Shown one piece after another: positions 14,891 to 25,904 of a DNA stretch of 64,000 nucleotides (positions within the stretch are counted from its first letter, which is position 1; the number at the start of each line of letters is the position of its first letter). The position numbers and the translations under genes were made by a program. Location of the stretch: NCBI GenBank assembly GCA_014529385.2, contig CM043954.1, positions 96,179,247-96,243,246 on the forward strand, in the 5' to 3' direction. The notes under the pieces are model-generated. The model was given only the letters and a program-made list of their open reading frames with translations, made no database searches and had not been told where the DNA came from. This DNA is from Adiantum capillus-veneris (taxonomy: Eukaryota; Streptophyta; Polypodiopsida; Polypodiales; Pteridaceae).

Positions 14891-15732
14891 TTACTCTTGG
14901 GAAGCATTGTAAGCATTGACAAGGTTTAGGTTATCCTTTAATTGTATGCCTTGCATCCATCTAGCATCTTCAAAAGGATAATTCTTAAACTTAATAAGAC
15001 ATCGTCGGATAGTCTTACCGCCTCTTAGTACCTTGTCTTCATGTCGGAGAATGGACTCGGGCTGCAGCACCTCCTCTTGGTCCTCGATCTCCGGTGGGTC
15101 TTCAATAGTTGGTTCTTGAGGTGGCTCTCCTTGGGCTCTCCTTTGTAAGGCTTTAATAGGCTCACATGGAAAGCATTGTGTATGAGCCAATGATTGGGCA
15201 ACTTGAGTTGATAGGCCATCTCATTGATTGGCCTAAGAATCTAGAAGGGACTTTTGCTAGCATAGCATAGTACTTTTGGTGTCCCGTAGGATTCTTGCCC
15301 ATCGTGTGCCTTAATCGAGCCTTGGGAAACTTTAATAAGACCCAATCATTTTCTTTAAAGGCTTGGGCTCTTCTGTGCTTGTCAGCAGCAACCTTTTGCC
15401 TTTGCTGTGAGATAGAGATAGCATCCTTAATCTTTTGAAAAGATTCTTGTAGGTCTCTGCTATACTCATCTGCAGCGAAGATCTTCCCATGTACCTTAAG
15501 TAGCAAGGGACTTTTTGATCTTCCCTCAATTACCTCGAAAGGTGCTTTTCCCATGGAAGTATGTACAGTGTTATTGTAAGCATACTCCACTAAGGGTAAG
15601 TACTTCTCCCATTGGGATCTTTGATCTACTTCCGTTACATAGGCTTTTAGTAGATCGAGAATGGTTAGGTTAGCTATTTCACTTTGGCCATCCGTTTGTG
15701 GATGATAGGCCGAAGAGAAGTTTAGCCTTGTC
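14891..15732 (-). pseudogene. Integrase C-terminus and chromodomain-like tail
   Basis: Continuation of the polyprotein after a frameshift near 15,735-15,750. A further frame (15,162-15,590) reads YAYNNTVHTSMGKAPFEVIEG, the region after the integrase core. Frameshifts near 15,220 and 15,150-15,190 lead to LPNHWLIHNAFHVSLLKPY, the domain before the chromodomain. Next come ESILRH, RRCLIKFKNYPFEDARWM, resembling the chromodomain core (normally KWK.YP.EDATWE). Chromodomains steer chromovirus integration to particular chromatin. The tail ends at the stop at 14,891. The aromatic cage looks incomplete, so targeting function is doubtful. Confidence 0.8.
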
Positions 15733-15733
15733 C

Positions 15734-17502
15734 CTAAATTCTCAAGAGACCCTTCCAGAAATTACTGGTCATTCTAGGATCTCTATCCGACACTATGGAC
15801 ATTGGCAAGCCATTGTACTTGAAAATTTGTGAAATGAAGAGGGTTGCCATTTGATGGGCTTTGATAGTCTTTTTGACAGGTATAAAGTGAGCTTGTTTAC
15901 TGAACCTGTCTACTATCGTCCATATTCCCGTATTCCCATGGATAGACTTAGGTAATCCAAAGATAAAATCCATGGATATGCTCTCCCATGGTGAATTAGG
16001 GATTGGCAAGGGTTGAAGTAATCCAAGTTGCTTCCCTCTATCAAATTTTGTCTTTTGGCATACCACACATTTAGAAACATACTCTTGTATGTTCACTTTC
16101 ATGGTAGGCCAATAGAAATATGTTTCAATTCCCTTTAAGGTAGACTGAATCCCTCTATGCCCCGCATAAGGTGGAGCATGAGATTCATACATTACTTTCT
16201 CACGTAGTGAGTTAGTAACACATAGTCTATTGCCGTAGAGAAGATAACAATCTTGTAAAGTAAATGGTTCTTCTTTCTTCCCTAATGCAAGGGCTGAAAT
16301 CACATCTCTAAAACTGGGATCAATAGCGTACTCATCTATCATTGAAGATAGATCATTGTGAGTGGCTATGGAAACCGCATTCACTCTCGATCGTCTTGAG
16401 AGTGCATCAACTACTTGATTATGCTTGCCAGCAATGTGAGCGATATGAAAATGAAATTGCGAAAGGAAATTTGCCCACCTCATTTGTTTGTCGGAGAGCT
16501 TGGTCTGCGTCATGAAGTACTTAAGACTTTGGTGATCCGTTCGCAGAATGAAAGGAGTCCCCAATAAATAGTGCTTCCATGAGTCTAAGGCATGTAGAAC
16601 TTCAAGGAGTTCCTTTTCATATATGCCTAGAGCTTTCTCAACAGGGTCGAGCCTTCGACTCTCATAGCCTATGGCGTGCCCTTCTTGGAGCAAAACAGCT
16701 CCAAGGCAATCACCACAAGCATCACATTGGACCTCAAATGGTTTTGAGAGATCCGGTAGTGTAAGCACAGGTTGAGAGATAAGCTTTTCTTTAAGCTTTT
16801 CGAAAGCATTGTTCTCCTTAGCATACCATGTATACCTAACACTTTTCTTTGTTAGGTCATGTAATGGTCCCGCAATTTGTGAGAACTTTTCTATGAAGTG
16901 TCTATAGTATGCACACATACCTATAAAGCTTCTTAGTTCATGAAGATTCCTTGGTTTAGGCCATCCTTTTATTACCTCTAACTTTGATGGATCCATTTGG
17001 ATGCCATCTTGAGAGATAATGTGACCTAAATACTGAATCTCTTGCAAGAAAAATTCACTTTTCTTTCGATTAACATAAAGTTTATTCTCTCTTAAAACTT
17101 GAAATATTACCTGGAGGTGTTGCTTGTGTTCCTCCAATGAATTAGAGTAGATGATAATATCATCAAAGAACACTCCAGTGAAGGTTTGATGAGGCGTGAA
17201 CAGCTTCTCATCAAGCGGTTGAATGTGGCTGGTGCATTGGTCAAGCCAAAAGGCATGACAATGTATTCATAAAGACCAAATGTGGTGCGAAATGCGGTCT
17301 TTACAATGTCTTGATCAACTATCTTTATTTGATGATAGCCACTTTTTAGGTCAATCCTACTGAAGTAGGTTGATCCTTGTAGCTTATCAAATAGGTCTTC
17401 TACCCGTGGAATGGGAAACCTATTCTTGATAGTGATCCTATTTAGTGCTCTATAGTCGACACACATACGATATGTGCCGTATTTCTTTTGCACTAATAGC
17501 AC
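15734..17502 (-). pseudogene. Reverse transcriptase, RNase H and integrase of the 13.5-21.8 kb element
   Basis: The frame from 17,502 reads the RT fingers and palm ([45 protein letters not shown]). A frameshift at about 17,175-17,220 leads to the 1,440-nt frame at 15,734-17,173. That frame begins with the catalytic FFDDIIIYS and carries RT thumb, RNase H (CDACGDCLGAVLLQEG, LRTDHQSLKYF), the integrase HHCC finger (H..GHRG..., CVVCQ) and integrase catalytic aspartates (WTIVDRF, IVSDRDPRM). It ends in a frameshift just before the catalytic glutamate, which is seen in the next frame near 15,690. Intact copies elsewhere would be a single polyprotein. Confidence 0.92.
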
Positions 17503-17520
17503 CGGTGAGCAAAATGGAGA

Positions 17521-19839
17521 TTAGCTACGCCTAACCATGCCCTTATCAACTAACTCATGCACTTGCCGCATAATCTCCTCTTGTTGAGCTTGAGAAACTC
17601 TATAAGGAGGTTTGTTAGGCGGTGAACTTCCTGGAAGAAGTTCAATTGCATGGTCATCATTACCTCGTTTAGGAGGTAGCTCACAAGGGATGTCATCAAT
17701 AAAAACATCTTGAAACCCCTTGAGAAAATTGGATAACTCTAATTCCTTTTGGTTGCTTTTATTTTTGTTTGCTAAAGCATTAGGTTCATTTTGAGAATCT
17801 TTAACAAAAATCATGTACACGGAAATAGAGATCTTTATTGACTTGTTGAAGGCTGGTGTATGTACAATGGGGATAGTGTTACCCATTTCCTTAGCATCTA
17901 TATACATGTCTTTTTCCCTGAACTTAAAGGAGATTCTCCTTTCAGGAAATTTAACATTGGCAGCCAGGTGGTCAAACCATGGTGCCCCTAGGATTACATC
18001 CTCATGTTTGAGAGGAGAGATAAAGAAGTCCTCTTTGTCCACATAGCTTTGAACATGAAGCCTCAATTTCCCGATTAAGGGAGTGACTGAAGCTTCTTGC
18101 TCCTTGAAAGCACTATCTGCGGGTAGGACATCTCCCATCTCATAGGCTTGTATGCCTAGCTTGGTGGCCAACTCTATAGATATAAAATTGTGAGTAGAAC
18201 CAGGGTCAAAGAGAATAAAAGCATCATGTTCTCTTACCTTTCCCCAAGCATGGCATAGAGGAGATCCTTTGTGGTGAGTTTGGTGAGTCTCCTCCTCTTG
18301 GATTTCAACCAAGGAAGCTCTAGGAGGATCTTGGCGGTTGTTCTTTTGGGGACAAGCGCGGTACGCATGCCCTTGTTCGCCGCACTTGAAACACCGGTTA
18401 TCCTTGCGATAACGCTCAAGCTCTTCAGGAGAGAGTTTGTTTTTACCTTTGTAAACTCCCTTCTCTTTAGCTTTGTTGGAGTTGCCCTTAGGAGACTTTT
18501 GGACATTGTCCTTCCCCTTAGGCTCATTGGAACCCTTGTTTTCCGTGGGCTTATTATTTCTTTTAGCCCCCGTTTGGAAATTGATTCGAGAGGCCACCAT
18601 AGTATGGTGTATTACCGCCGATATGGTACGTGGCCTTTGTGAGTTGACATACTCCGCCATTTCTTCGGTTAAGCCCACACAAAATTGTTGCTTTTGCTCT
18701 CCAAAATCCAACTTCTTGAAGACAGTGGCTTTGAGTTGTAGGTCCCAAAACTTGTCTACATATTTGTGGATGGATTCATAGGGAGAGAACTTTAAGCTTC
18801 GCCATTCGGTGAGTACTTTGTCTTTGGCATCGGTGGCCAAAAACTGCTTCATAATGGAAGCTCTTAAAGCTTTCCATGTTCGTGGAGCTTCATCGTTGGC
18901 TCGTAAGCTAGACCACCATTGTCTGGCAAACTTTTGAAATTGCATAGCTACATGGCGTAGCTTAGAGGACTCCGTTAAGCCCTCATCTCCAAACGCCGCA
19001 TCGAACTGTTGGATAAAAGCCAAGACTTTGTCCGTAGCACCAAAGGTACCATCATAGGTAAGGAAAGAGATGCTCTTCCCTCCCTCTTTGAATTTCTTCA
19101 ACTTGGACGACCTCTTCCATGCGGCATAGGATTTCCTATGGCCTCTTCTTTTTGATGGTTCAAAGGTTGCACCATCACTTTCTTCAGAAGGTGAAGAATT
19201 TGGAGAAGGTGGAGAAGAGGGTGACCTCTTTCTCGCCTTTTTCTTGTCTTGATCTTTGTTGTCTTCACCATCACTTTCATAAGAGGAAGAGGATGAAGAA
19301 GATGGAGAAGAGGGTGTCCTCTTTCTCCCCTTTTTCTTCTCTTGCTTTTTATCATCCCTCTTTGAATTATGGCATGGAGAAGAGTGTGATGGTCTTCTCC
19401 GCTTTGGTGGTGATGGAGAGCGTTTAGCCCGCCGTCTTCGTGGAGCCATCTCCGCCGAGGTGGCGGGAGACTCACTTCTTTCTCGTTCCTTCGGTGGAGG
19501 CTCTTGAGTTCTCCTTTGGGAAGGAGATGCATCATCAAGAAGTAAATTCTTGAGCCCTTCGTATGGATTCTCTTCTTCTTCCCGAATCGGAGAGAGACCT
19601 CTTTTGGGAGTCTCACAAGGAGGCTTCCTAGGTGTTCTCTCATCATGGTGATGAACTTGGAGAATCCCGTGAGCACGGAGCTGCCGTTGCACTTCACTTT
19701 GGAGAGATGGATTGCCCATGGCTTGTTGAAGCCTAGAAACAAGATAGTTAACAAGCATCGGAGCATCATTAGTAGCTTGCTCATTAGCAAAATCAAAGTT
19801 ATCAACATTAATTTCACTCTCTTTACTATTGTCAGCCAT
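17521..19839 (-). CDS. Gag-protease polyprotein (772 codons) of the 13.5-21.8 kb element
   Basis: Opens with an ATG (MADNSKESE). The first ~230 residues are low-complexity and rich in Arg, Lys, Ser and Pro. Residues ~260-430 are the gag capsid domain (VLAFIQQFDAAFGDEGL, FARQWWSSL, YVDKFWDLQL). A CCHC zinc knuckle (CFKCGEQGHAYRAC) lies near residue 480. A retropepsin active site (LFDPGSTHNFIS) lies near residue 545, with its C-terminal motif VILGAPWFDHL. The frame enters RT (HELVDKGMVRRS) and stops at TAA (17,521-17,523). The same frame continues into RT afterwards, so this stop looks like a point mutation rather than a natural gag end. Frameshifts farther on block a full polyprotein. Confidence 0.9.
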   Translation of the reverse strand: MADNSKESEINVDNFDFANEQATNDAPMLVNYLVSRLQQAMGNPSLQSEVQRQLRAHGILQVHHHDERTPRKPPCETPKRGLSPIREEEENPYEGLKNLLLDDASPSQRRTQEPPPKERERSESPATSAEMAPRRRRAKRSPSPPKRRRPSHSSPCHNSKRDDKKQEKKKGRKRTPSSPSSSSSSSYESDGEDNKDQDKKKARKRSPSSPPSPNSSPSEESDGATFEPSKRRGHRKSYAAWKRSSKLKKFKEGGKSISFLTYDGTFGATDKVLAFIQQFDAAFGDEGLTESSKLRHVAMQFQKFARQWWSSLRANDEAPRTWKALRASIMKQFLATDAKDKVLTEWRSLKFSPYESIHKYVDKFWDLQLKATVFKKLDFGEQKQQFCVGLTEEMAEYVNSQRPRTISAVIHHTMVASRINFQTGAKRNNKPTENKGSNEPKGKDNVQKSPKGNSNKAKEKGVYKGKNKLSPEELERYRKDNRCFKCGEQGHAYRACPQKNNRQDPPRASLVEIQEEETHQTHHKGSPLCHAWGKVREHDAFILFDPGSTHNFISIELATKLGIQAYEMGDVLPADSAFKEQEASVTPLIGKLRLHVQSYVDKEDFFISPLKHEDVILGAPWFDHLAANVKFPERRISFKFREKDMYIDAKEMGNTIPIVHTPAFNKSIKISISVYMIFVKDSQNEPNALANKNKSNQKELELSNFLKGFQDVFIDDIPCELPPKRGNDDHAIELLPGSSPPNKPPYRVSQAQQEEIMRQVHELVDKGMVRRS

Positions 19840-20240
19840 TCTAACAACTTTTAGGTGTAAAATTTTTAGGTGTACTTTGGCACTTCAAGCCCTAGTTGCT
19901 ACTCCTCTTTACCCCTTTAGAAAAAGCACTCAAGCTACTGTATCCGCGGCTCGAATACCATTAATTGCAAGGAATAGAAGAGAGGGTCTTTCTACACCAC
20001 AGCATCGGCTCCTGTCAAGCTTCTAATAGCTCAATAGTGGTTAAGCTGTAGGCAAGCCCCGTAGGACTTCATTATTAAGACCATAGCTCTCGACGGTGAT
20101 GCCCCGTTAACTGCACGAAGGCAGGCGCACTGCAAGGCTGAAAAATCCCTATTCTACTTACTCACAGGCAATTAATAATACCAACCATTTATAGCTAGCT
20201 TGAGGACCTCCCTTCTTGAGCAAGAAAAGAGAAACCTTGT

Positions 20241-20252
20241 GCTCTGATACCA
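20241..20252 (-). other. Primer-binding site, initiator tRNA-Met
   Basis: Minus-strand TGGTATCAGAGC is the standard plant PBS complementary to the 3' end of initiator tRNA-Met. It sits one base after the 5' LTR end (..TGTTACA) and fixes that boundary at 20,254. Confidence 0.93.
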
Positions 20253-20253
20253 A

Positions 20254-21839
20254 TGTAACATTTAATGGCCTAAAAACTTGTGTGTAGCGGAAATTAGCAT
20301 GAACATAGTGGGCATTTCATTAGAATAGATTCCTAATGAGAATTACAAGAGTGCTTGGGTGGAGAGAGCAACAAAAAGCATAACACCTAGTTAGATAGCA
20401 TGAACAATACTTTCAAAAGAGAGAGAAATTAAGCTATTGACAACAGTTGAGGCCGGATTTGCATGAGAGCCGGTCCCCCCTCCAAAAGGCTTTGTATTAT
20501 GGTTTCTCCCATCAAGAGAGACATTGTACAATACAATTCTTTGTGTTACTTCAAGACTAGCTAGTGCAATGAAGATGAAAGCTTCATTCACTAAGCAAAA
20601 CACTTAGCAAACACAACATCAATTATCCCCGGTCTCAAACCCAAGACCTCACACACCTTCGAAGATGGTGAGAGCTAGTAGGGTATGAGAGTAGATTGAG
20701 AGGAAGAAGGAGTATCTTACGAGAAAGATGTACATCTCCTCACATAATCACTCATATTAGCATAGCTTAGCTTAGTAATTAGCTTGGTAGAGGAGATGAG
20801 CATGCATTGAAGCTTGGTTCTTGGTTGGATTTGCATCCACATGCCAAGAGTATGTCAATGTAGGCTTCTATCTCACAAGCTTGGAGTAGGTGATGAGCTC
20901 TCCATTAAAGCTTGGGAAGAGATAGTCTTCTCTTTCTTTACACATGAGATTGTGTGAGTGTGTGTGTGTTAATGCCTTGCAAAAATCAGCCCCCTCTCTC
21001 TCTTGGGCGAGCCCCCTTGCTATTTGCTCTTGCTGTCCTCCCATTAGACCTCCCTAGAGCTAGCCAATGACAATTAAGCAGCATAAGTGATAGCCTTCTG
21101 ACATGTGTTCCCATTTCCCCTTTTGTGAGAGCTTAAGGTAATTTAATAATTTAACTAAACTCTCACTGGACCCCTTTGCCTCCTGGCCAATAGGAATCAG
21201 GCAAGCCATTGGGCTCCTGAATGCTCATTGGACCCCTTGGGAGAGTGTCCAATAGTCTTCTAGAGGACTTAATTCTCATTGGTTCTTTTATTAAGTGTTT
21301 TTAAATTAATAAAACTAGATTTACTCTAGCCTAATTCTCATTGGTCCACCTCCAAGGCCATCCAATAGGAATTGGTTACACCTTGTGGGCATCTGGGCTA
21401 GGGAGTTGACATGTGTCCCTCATTCCCTTTGTGTAAAGGGAGCTTGTGTGTGTGTGTGTGGCTTTCTCTCTCATCCCCTACATGCTAGGCTCGCCCCCTC
21501 CTATGTAGGGATGTACAAAGACTTTTTTGGTCACACACAAAGCATCCAATTCCCTTAAGGTTGACCTTTGGACACAACCTTTGAATTTTGGAACCTTAGC
21601 ATTTTGGAAGTCTTAATGCGCTGAACCTTAGGGTCTTTTTAGCCCATTCCTGCACATGGCTCTTTTGCAGATGGCCCCCCCTTTGGATCCCTATTTTCCC
21701 TCCTTTGGATCCCTACTGTGGCCGGTCTGCTAGCTTAACCAATATTCTAGCTTTTTCTCCCCTGGCACTTCCCCATATTAAATGATCAGTTTAACATGAG
21801 AAAATCATTTAGGAGAATTAGATATTGATTATTATGACA
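20254..21839 (-). repeat. 5' LTR, full length (1,586 bp)
   Basis: On the minus strand it runs from TGTCATAATAATC (21,839) to GTTACA (20,254), the canonical TG..CA ends. Part of it (20,819-21,839) is duplicated in the 3' LTR. PPR sequence begins immediately outside at 21,840. Confidence 0.93.
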
Positions 21840-22217
21840 ACAAACATGTCAACCAAGGCATTGTCAAGCATGATACCCTTTTTCAACAACCCTTGACTAA
21901 CAATATTAGCAAGAAGTTTGATGCCTATATCAGTATCTTGTATAGAGCCACATGCCTTCAAGATGCACGCATATATGATTTCACCTGGAGAGAAGTCCTC
22001 GCTTTGCATCCGCCGAGGAAATCAGCCTGAAGCTCTCTGGCCCTGCTTCTGTTGTGCATATCCCGCAACCAATGAACTCCAAGAGAGGACATTTTGGACA
22101 GAAGGTCCTCAAGAACTTTCTGTGCTTTACATAGCGCACCACATTTGGCATACATATCAACCAAGGCATTGCCAAGCACAACAATCTTTTGCAACAACTA
22201 CTCAATAATAATATCAG
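21840..22217 (-). pseudogene. PPR pseudogene, continuation beyond the retrotransposon
   Basis: Minus-strand frames read GEIIYACILKACGSIQD, GNALVDMYAKCGALCKAQKVLEDL and VHWLRDMHNRSRAREL, all PPR wording. The left edge (aacaaacatgtcaaccaagg) matches the position in PPR copy 1 (about 10,830-10,850) that should follow the break at 13,502. This is the downstream half of the interrupted repeat. It ends shortly before a GA tract. Confidence 0.85.
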
Positions 22218-22278
22218 AGAGTGGCTGCTATTGGCCTTGCAATGGCCATCGTCATATGACCCTTTGGTGGAAAATGAC

Positions 22279-22283
<5 letters not shown>

Positions 22284-22325
<42 letters not shown>
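22284..22325. repeat. (GA)n microsatellite
   Basis: About 21 GA units. Confidence 0.95.
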
Positions 22326-22329
<4 letters not shown>

Positions 22330-22955
22330 ATTATCGTCCTCATAGGTCAAATATGACCTATGGGACAAAAGTTACATGTGATGTAGTATGTGGGTGGTTG
22401 ATGAGTGATTCTCGATGCTCCAAAATTGTGGTGATGAGAGTCGCAATGGAGAGTCCACACTGTGGCTAGGAGAGGAAAGTGTGTAGGTCTAAGTCATGGT
22501 TGAAAATGTGAGGGAAGCAAGTCCGGAAGTGACCAAAAGCTGAGCACTCTAGTAGTGTGTGGTACTCAGAGTCTCGAACTTGTAGTGAGCATAATGTGCA
22601 CACTCGATTCAACTCTTCTCCATTGCCCCAATGTCATGTCTCACATAAAAGGGAGTGGGAGCTAAGCCGAATGGCTGCGATAGTGCGTAACGTTGACAAG
22701 GGGATAGGCTCAAGCATGTAAGGGTGAGTAGGATTTCCATTTTTAAATATCTATGTATCCCCTACCTTAGTGCTATCGGGCCTTCCCCCTCTTTACCTTG
22801 ATTATCTAAGATCGATTTGGAGAAATGAGCAAGGAGAGTAGTGCCACTTGGCTTCCTTTGATTGGATGGAAAATCGATGGTGTACACAGAAAGTGGTAAA
22901 AGCAATTGTTTAAAAAAAGCGCATGAAATGCGTCCCATCGACTCCGCAGAGATAG
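22330..22955. other. No recognisable gene
   Basis: No open frame with a known motif and no similarity noticed to other parts of the window. A short palindrome 'aggtcaaatatgacct' lies near 22,344-22,359. Confidence 0.4.
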
Positions 22956-22956
22956 T

Positions 22957-22959
<3 letters not shown>

Positions 22960-23051
<92 letters not shown>
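22960..23051. repeat. Long (GA)n microsatellite, ~92 bp
   Basis: About 46 GA units, one of the longest simple repeats in the window. Confidence 0.96.
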
Positions 23052-23054
<3 letters not shown>

Positions 23055-23129
23055 AGAGAAGCAATTGGCGAACACACGGCCTGCATGCATTCCTTGCTCC
23101 ACACACATCCGTTTTCTCTTGCAAGATCA

Positions 23130-23254
23130 CCAAGCAAGCAGCAATAAAGGCTACACAAGCAAAAATAAAGAGTAACAGAATGAGTCTTCAACATCGCCAA
23201 GCAAGCAGCAATAAAGGCTACACAAGCAAAAATAAAGAGTGACAGAATGAGTCT
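23130..23254 (+). repeat. 67-bp tandem duplication upstream of the plus-strand PPR pseudogene
   Basis: Two copies start 'ccaagcaagcagcaataaag' at 23,130 and 23,197. A diverged third version lies at about 24,205-24,270, just before a PPR-like N-terminus (SLPFVSLLKDCANEKGLYQG). The unit may therefore belong to the 5' end of this PPR family. Confidence 0.85.
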
Positions 23255-23357
23255 TTCTTTTGTGAGCTCACTTAAGACTGTGCTAAGGAGAAGGTTTTGT
23301 ACAACGCAGTAGCATTCATGTTGATATTTGCGGTAGTGGGTTACTTGAAAAGAACAT

Positions 23358-23553
23358 GTTGGGAAAAATGTTGGTCAGTATGTATGTCAAGCACCGCACA
23401 ACAAATCTTTGACGAGGTTATTGTGCAGGATGTCATCTTGTGGAACGCATTGATTGTTGGGAAAAATGTTGGTCAGTATGTATGTCAAGCACCGCACAAC
23501 AAATCTTTGATGAGGTTACTGTGCGGGATGTCATCTTGTGGAACACATTGATT
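23358..23553 (+). repeat. 98-bp tandem duplication in the PPR pseudogene
   Basis: Two nearly identical copies begin 'gttgggaaaaatgttggtca' at 23,358 and 23,456. The unit is close to one PPR motif (~105 bp) but not exactly in register. Confidence 0.88.
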
Positions 23554-24604
23554 GCAAGATATGCCCAACCAAGACAGGGCTCGGAAGTTGTGGGCTGTTT
23601 TCACATGATGCTTAATGAGGGCCTGTCTCCAAACGCAATCACCTACGCGTGCATCTGAAAGGCATGCGCATTGTTGTATGCCAAATGTGGTACACTTCAG
23701 AAAGCACAAAAAGTGCTTGAGGAGATTTTTATCCGGAATGTTTTCTCTTGGAGTGCATTGATAGTTGGATGCGTGTAACAGGAGCAAAAAAAAAATCTCA
23801 AGACTATTTTTAGTGGATGTAAAGCAAGGGCCTCTCCCTAGATGCAATCACATATAACGCATGCATCTTGACCTTCTGTACCAAGGCACTAGGATTCATG
23901 CTGATATTCGCAATAGTGGGTAACTTGAAAAGAATGCATACTTGGAAAAATGTTGGTTAGTATGTATGTCAAGTGTTGTCAGTGTGCAACAAATCTTTGA
24001 CGAGCTTAATGGTCTTGTGGAACACACTGATTGCAGGATATGGTCAGCAGAGATGTAATCACCTATGCATGCATCTTGAAGGCATATGGCTCTACCCAAG
24101 ATGTTGATATGGGCTTAAATATTTGCTCAGATATTGTCAGCCAAGGGCTGTTGCAAAAATTGTCATTCTTGGCAATGCCTTGCTCCACACACATCCATTT
24201 TCTCTTGCAACACCTCCAAGCAAGTAGCAATAAAGGCTAGACAAGTAAAAATGGAGAGCAAGAGAATGAGTCTTCCTTTTGTGAGTTTACTCAAAGACTG
24301 TGCTAACGAGAAGGGTTTGTACCAAGGTAGTAGCATTCATGCTGATATTGCGATATTGGGTTACATGAAAAGAATGCATACTTGGGGAAAATGTTGGTCA
24401 GTAAGTATGTCAAGTGCGGTGCACCTATCAACTCTTTGACAAGGTTACAGTGCGGGATGTCATCTTGTGGAACACTGATTGCAGGATATGCCCAGACAGG
24501 GCTAGGAAGCTGTGGGTTGTTTTTAGCTTGTGCATAGCGAGGGCCTATCTCCAGACGCAATCACCTATGCGTGCATCTTAAAGGCATGCGCATTGTGGCT
24601 ATGC

Positions 24605-24960
24605 ACAAGATGCTGATATAGACACAAAAATTCACGATGATATTGTTAATCTAAGGTTTCTGAAAAGAGATGTCGTGCCAATATGTTTTCAGCAGATGCA
24701 AAGTGAGGGCCTCTCTCCAGATGCAATCACCTACGTATGATGATTCATGTGTATCTTAAAGGCATGTGCATTGTGGCTCTACACAAGATGCTAATATAGA
24801 CACAAAAATTCACGATGATACTGTTAGTCTAAGGTTGCTGAAAAGAGATATTGTGCCAATCTGTTTTTAGCAGATGCAAAGCGAGGGCCTCTCTCCAGAT
24901 GCAATCACCTACGTATGATGATTCATGTGTCTCTATGCAAGATGCTGATGCGAAGCGAGG
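24605..24960 (+). repeat. 178-bp tandem duplication in the PPR pseudogene
   Basis: Copies start at 'acaagatgct' at 24,605 and 24,783 and share 'gagggcctctctccagatgc'. A related third segment lies near 25,590-25,720. Confidence 0.8.
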
Positions 24961-25680
24961 GCCTCTGCCCATATGCATCTTGAAGGCATGTGAATCTACG
25001 CAAAATGTTGATATGGGCTTAAAAATTTACTCTGATATTTACTGAGGGGTTGTTGCAAAAGATTGTTGTGCTTGGAAATGCCTTGGTCGATATGTATGCC
25101 AAATGTGGTGTGCTATGTAAAGCACAAAACGTTCTTCAGGACCTTCTGTCTAGAATGTCGTCTCTTGGAGTGCATTGGTTGTGGGATATGCACAACAGAA
25201 GCAGGGCCAGATTGCTCCAGGCTGATTTCAGCGGCGGATGCAAAGCGAGGACTTCTCTCAAGGTGCAATCATATATGTGTGCATCTTGAAGGCATGTGGC
25301 TCTATGCAAGATACTAGTATAGGCATAAAAATTCTTGCTAATATTGTTAGTCAGGGGCTATTGAAAAGGGTATCGTGCTTGACAATGCCTTGGTTGACAT
25401 GTTTGCTAAATGTGGTGCCCTTAAGAGAACACAAAAAGTGTTGGAGGAGATTTCTGTCCGGAGTGTGGACTCTTCGAATGCACTAATTGAAGGATTTACC
25501 ACACAGGGGTAGGGCCAAAAAGCTCTAGCCAGTTTTCAGCAGATGCGAACCAGATGCAATCACTTTTAAAAGCATTTGACTCTACGCAAGATGCTGATAC
25601 AGACACAAAAATTCACGATGATATTGTTAATCTAAGGTTGCTGAGAAGAGATGTCATGCCAATCTGTTTTCAGCAGATGC

Positions 25681-25860
25681 GAATCGAGGGCCTCTCTCGA
25701 GATGCAATCACCTACGTATGATGATTCATGTGTCTCTATGCAAGATGCTGATGCGAAGCGAGGGCCTCTCTCGAGATGCAATCACCTACGTATGATGATT
25801 CATGTGTCTCTATGCAAGATGCTGATGCGAAGCGAGGGCCTCCGTCCATATGCATCTTGA
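25681..25860 (+). repeat. 74-bp tandem repeat, two full copies plus a partial
   Basis: Unit starts at 25,681, 25,755 and 25,829 read 'gaagcgagggcctc' or a close variant. The first two are nearly identical over 74 bp; the third diverges after about 15 bp. Confidence 0.88.
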
Positions 25861-25904
25861 AGGCATGTGACTCTACGCAAGATGTGATATGGGCTTTAAC
25901 TTGG

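Larger units (their letters stand above)
13503..21839 (-). mobile_element. Ty3/gypsy LTR retrotransposon with chromodomain-like tail, one LTR truncated
   Basis: An ~8.3 kb element on the minus strand. It has a full 5' LTR (20,254-21,839), a PBS matching initiator tRNA-Met, a gag-protease ORF, RT/RNase H/integrase, a chromodomain-like C-terminus, a purine-rich tract and a 3' LTR (13,503-14,531). The shared parts of the LTRs (~1.02 kb) differ at about a dozen positions plus a GT-repeat length change, so insertion was recent. The 3' LTR lacks its last ~565 bp. About 11 bp of target PPR sequence is also missing, so no target duplication can be seen. Pol has one nonsense codon and four frameshifts. 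Confidence 0.92.
23255..25900 (+). pseudogene. Decayed PLS-type PPR gene(s), plus strand
   Basis: Plus-strand frames give PPR repeat wording: QQIFDEVTVRDVILWNTLIARYAQ and GLSPNAITYACI (23,440-23,658), VITYACILKAYGSTQDVDMGL (24,031-24,240), GNALVDMYAKCGVLCKAQNVLQDLL (25,050-25,289) and GAIIYVCILKACGSMQD (25,238-25,486). An N-terminal-type segment (MSLPFVSLLKDCANEKGLY, then SSIHADIAILGYMKR) occurs at about 24,250-24,370 and, more decayed, near 23,260-23,350. At least two partial gene starts are therefore mixed together. Stops, frameshifts and internal tandem duplications exclude a functional protein. It lies opposite in orientation to the 7.6-22.2 kb PPR block. Confidence 0.82.

Noticed and set aside
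19098-19847. 249-codon minus-strand frame overlapping gag
   Set aside because: It is a shadow frame of the Ser/Lys/Arg-rich gag N-terminus, which begins with its own ATG at 19,839.
20819-21839. Taking the ~1.02 kb shared segment as the full LTR of the 13.5-21.8 kb element
   Set aside because: The PBS lies at 20,241-20,252, so the LTR must extend to 20,254. The shorter copy is truncated.
22806-23200. ~100-codon minus-strand frames across the GA tract
   Set aside because: They stay open only because (CT)n has no stop codon in any frame; the flanks are unrelated.
25681-25860. Spaced repeats as a CRISPR-like array
   Set aside because: The units are contiguous tandem copies of PPR coding debris in plant nuclear DNA, without spacers.
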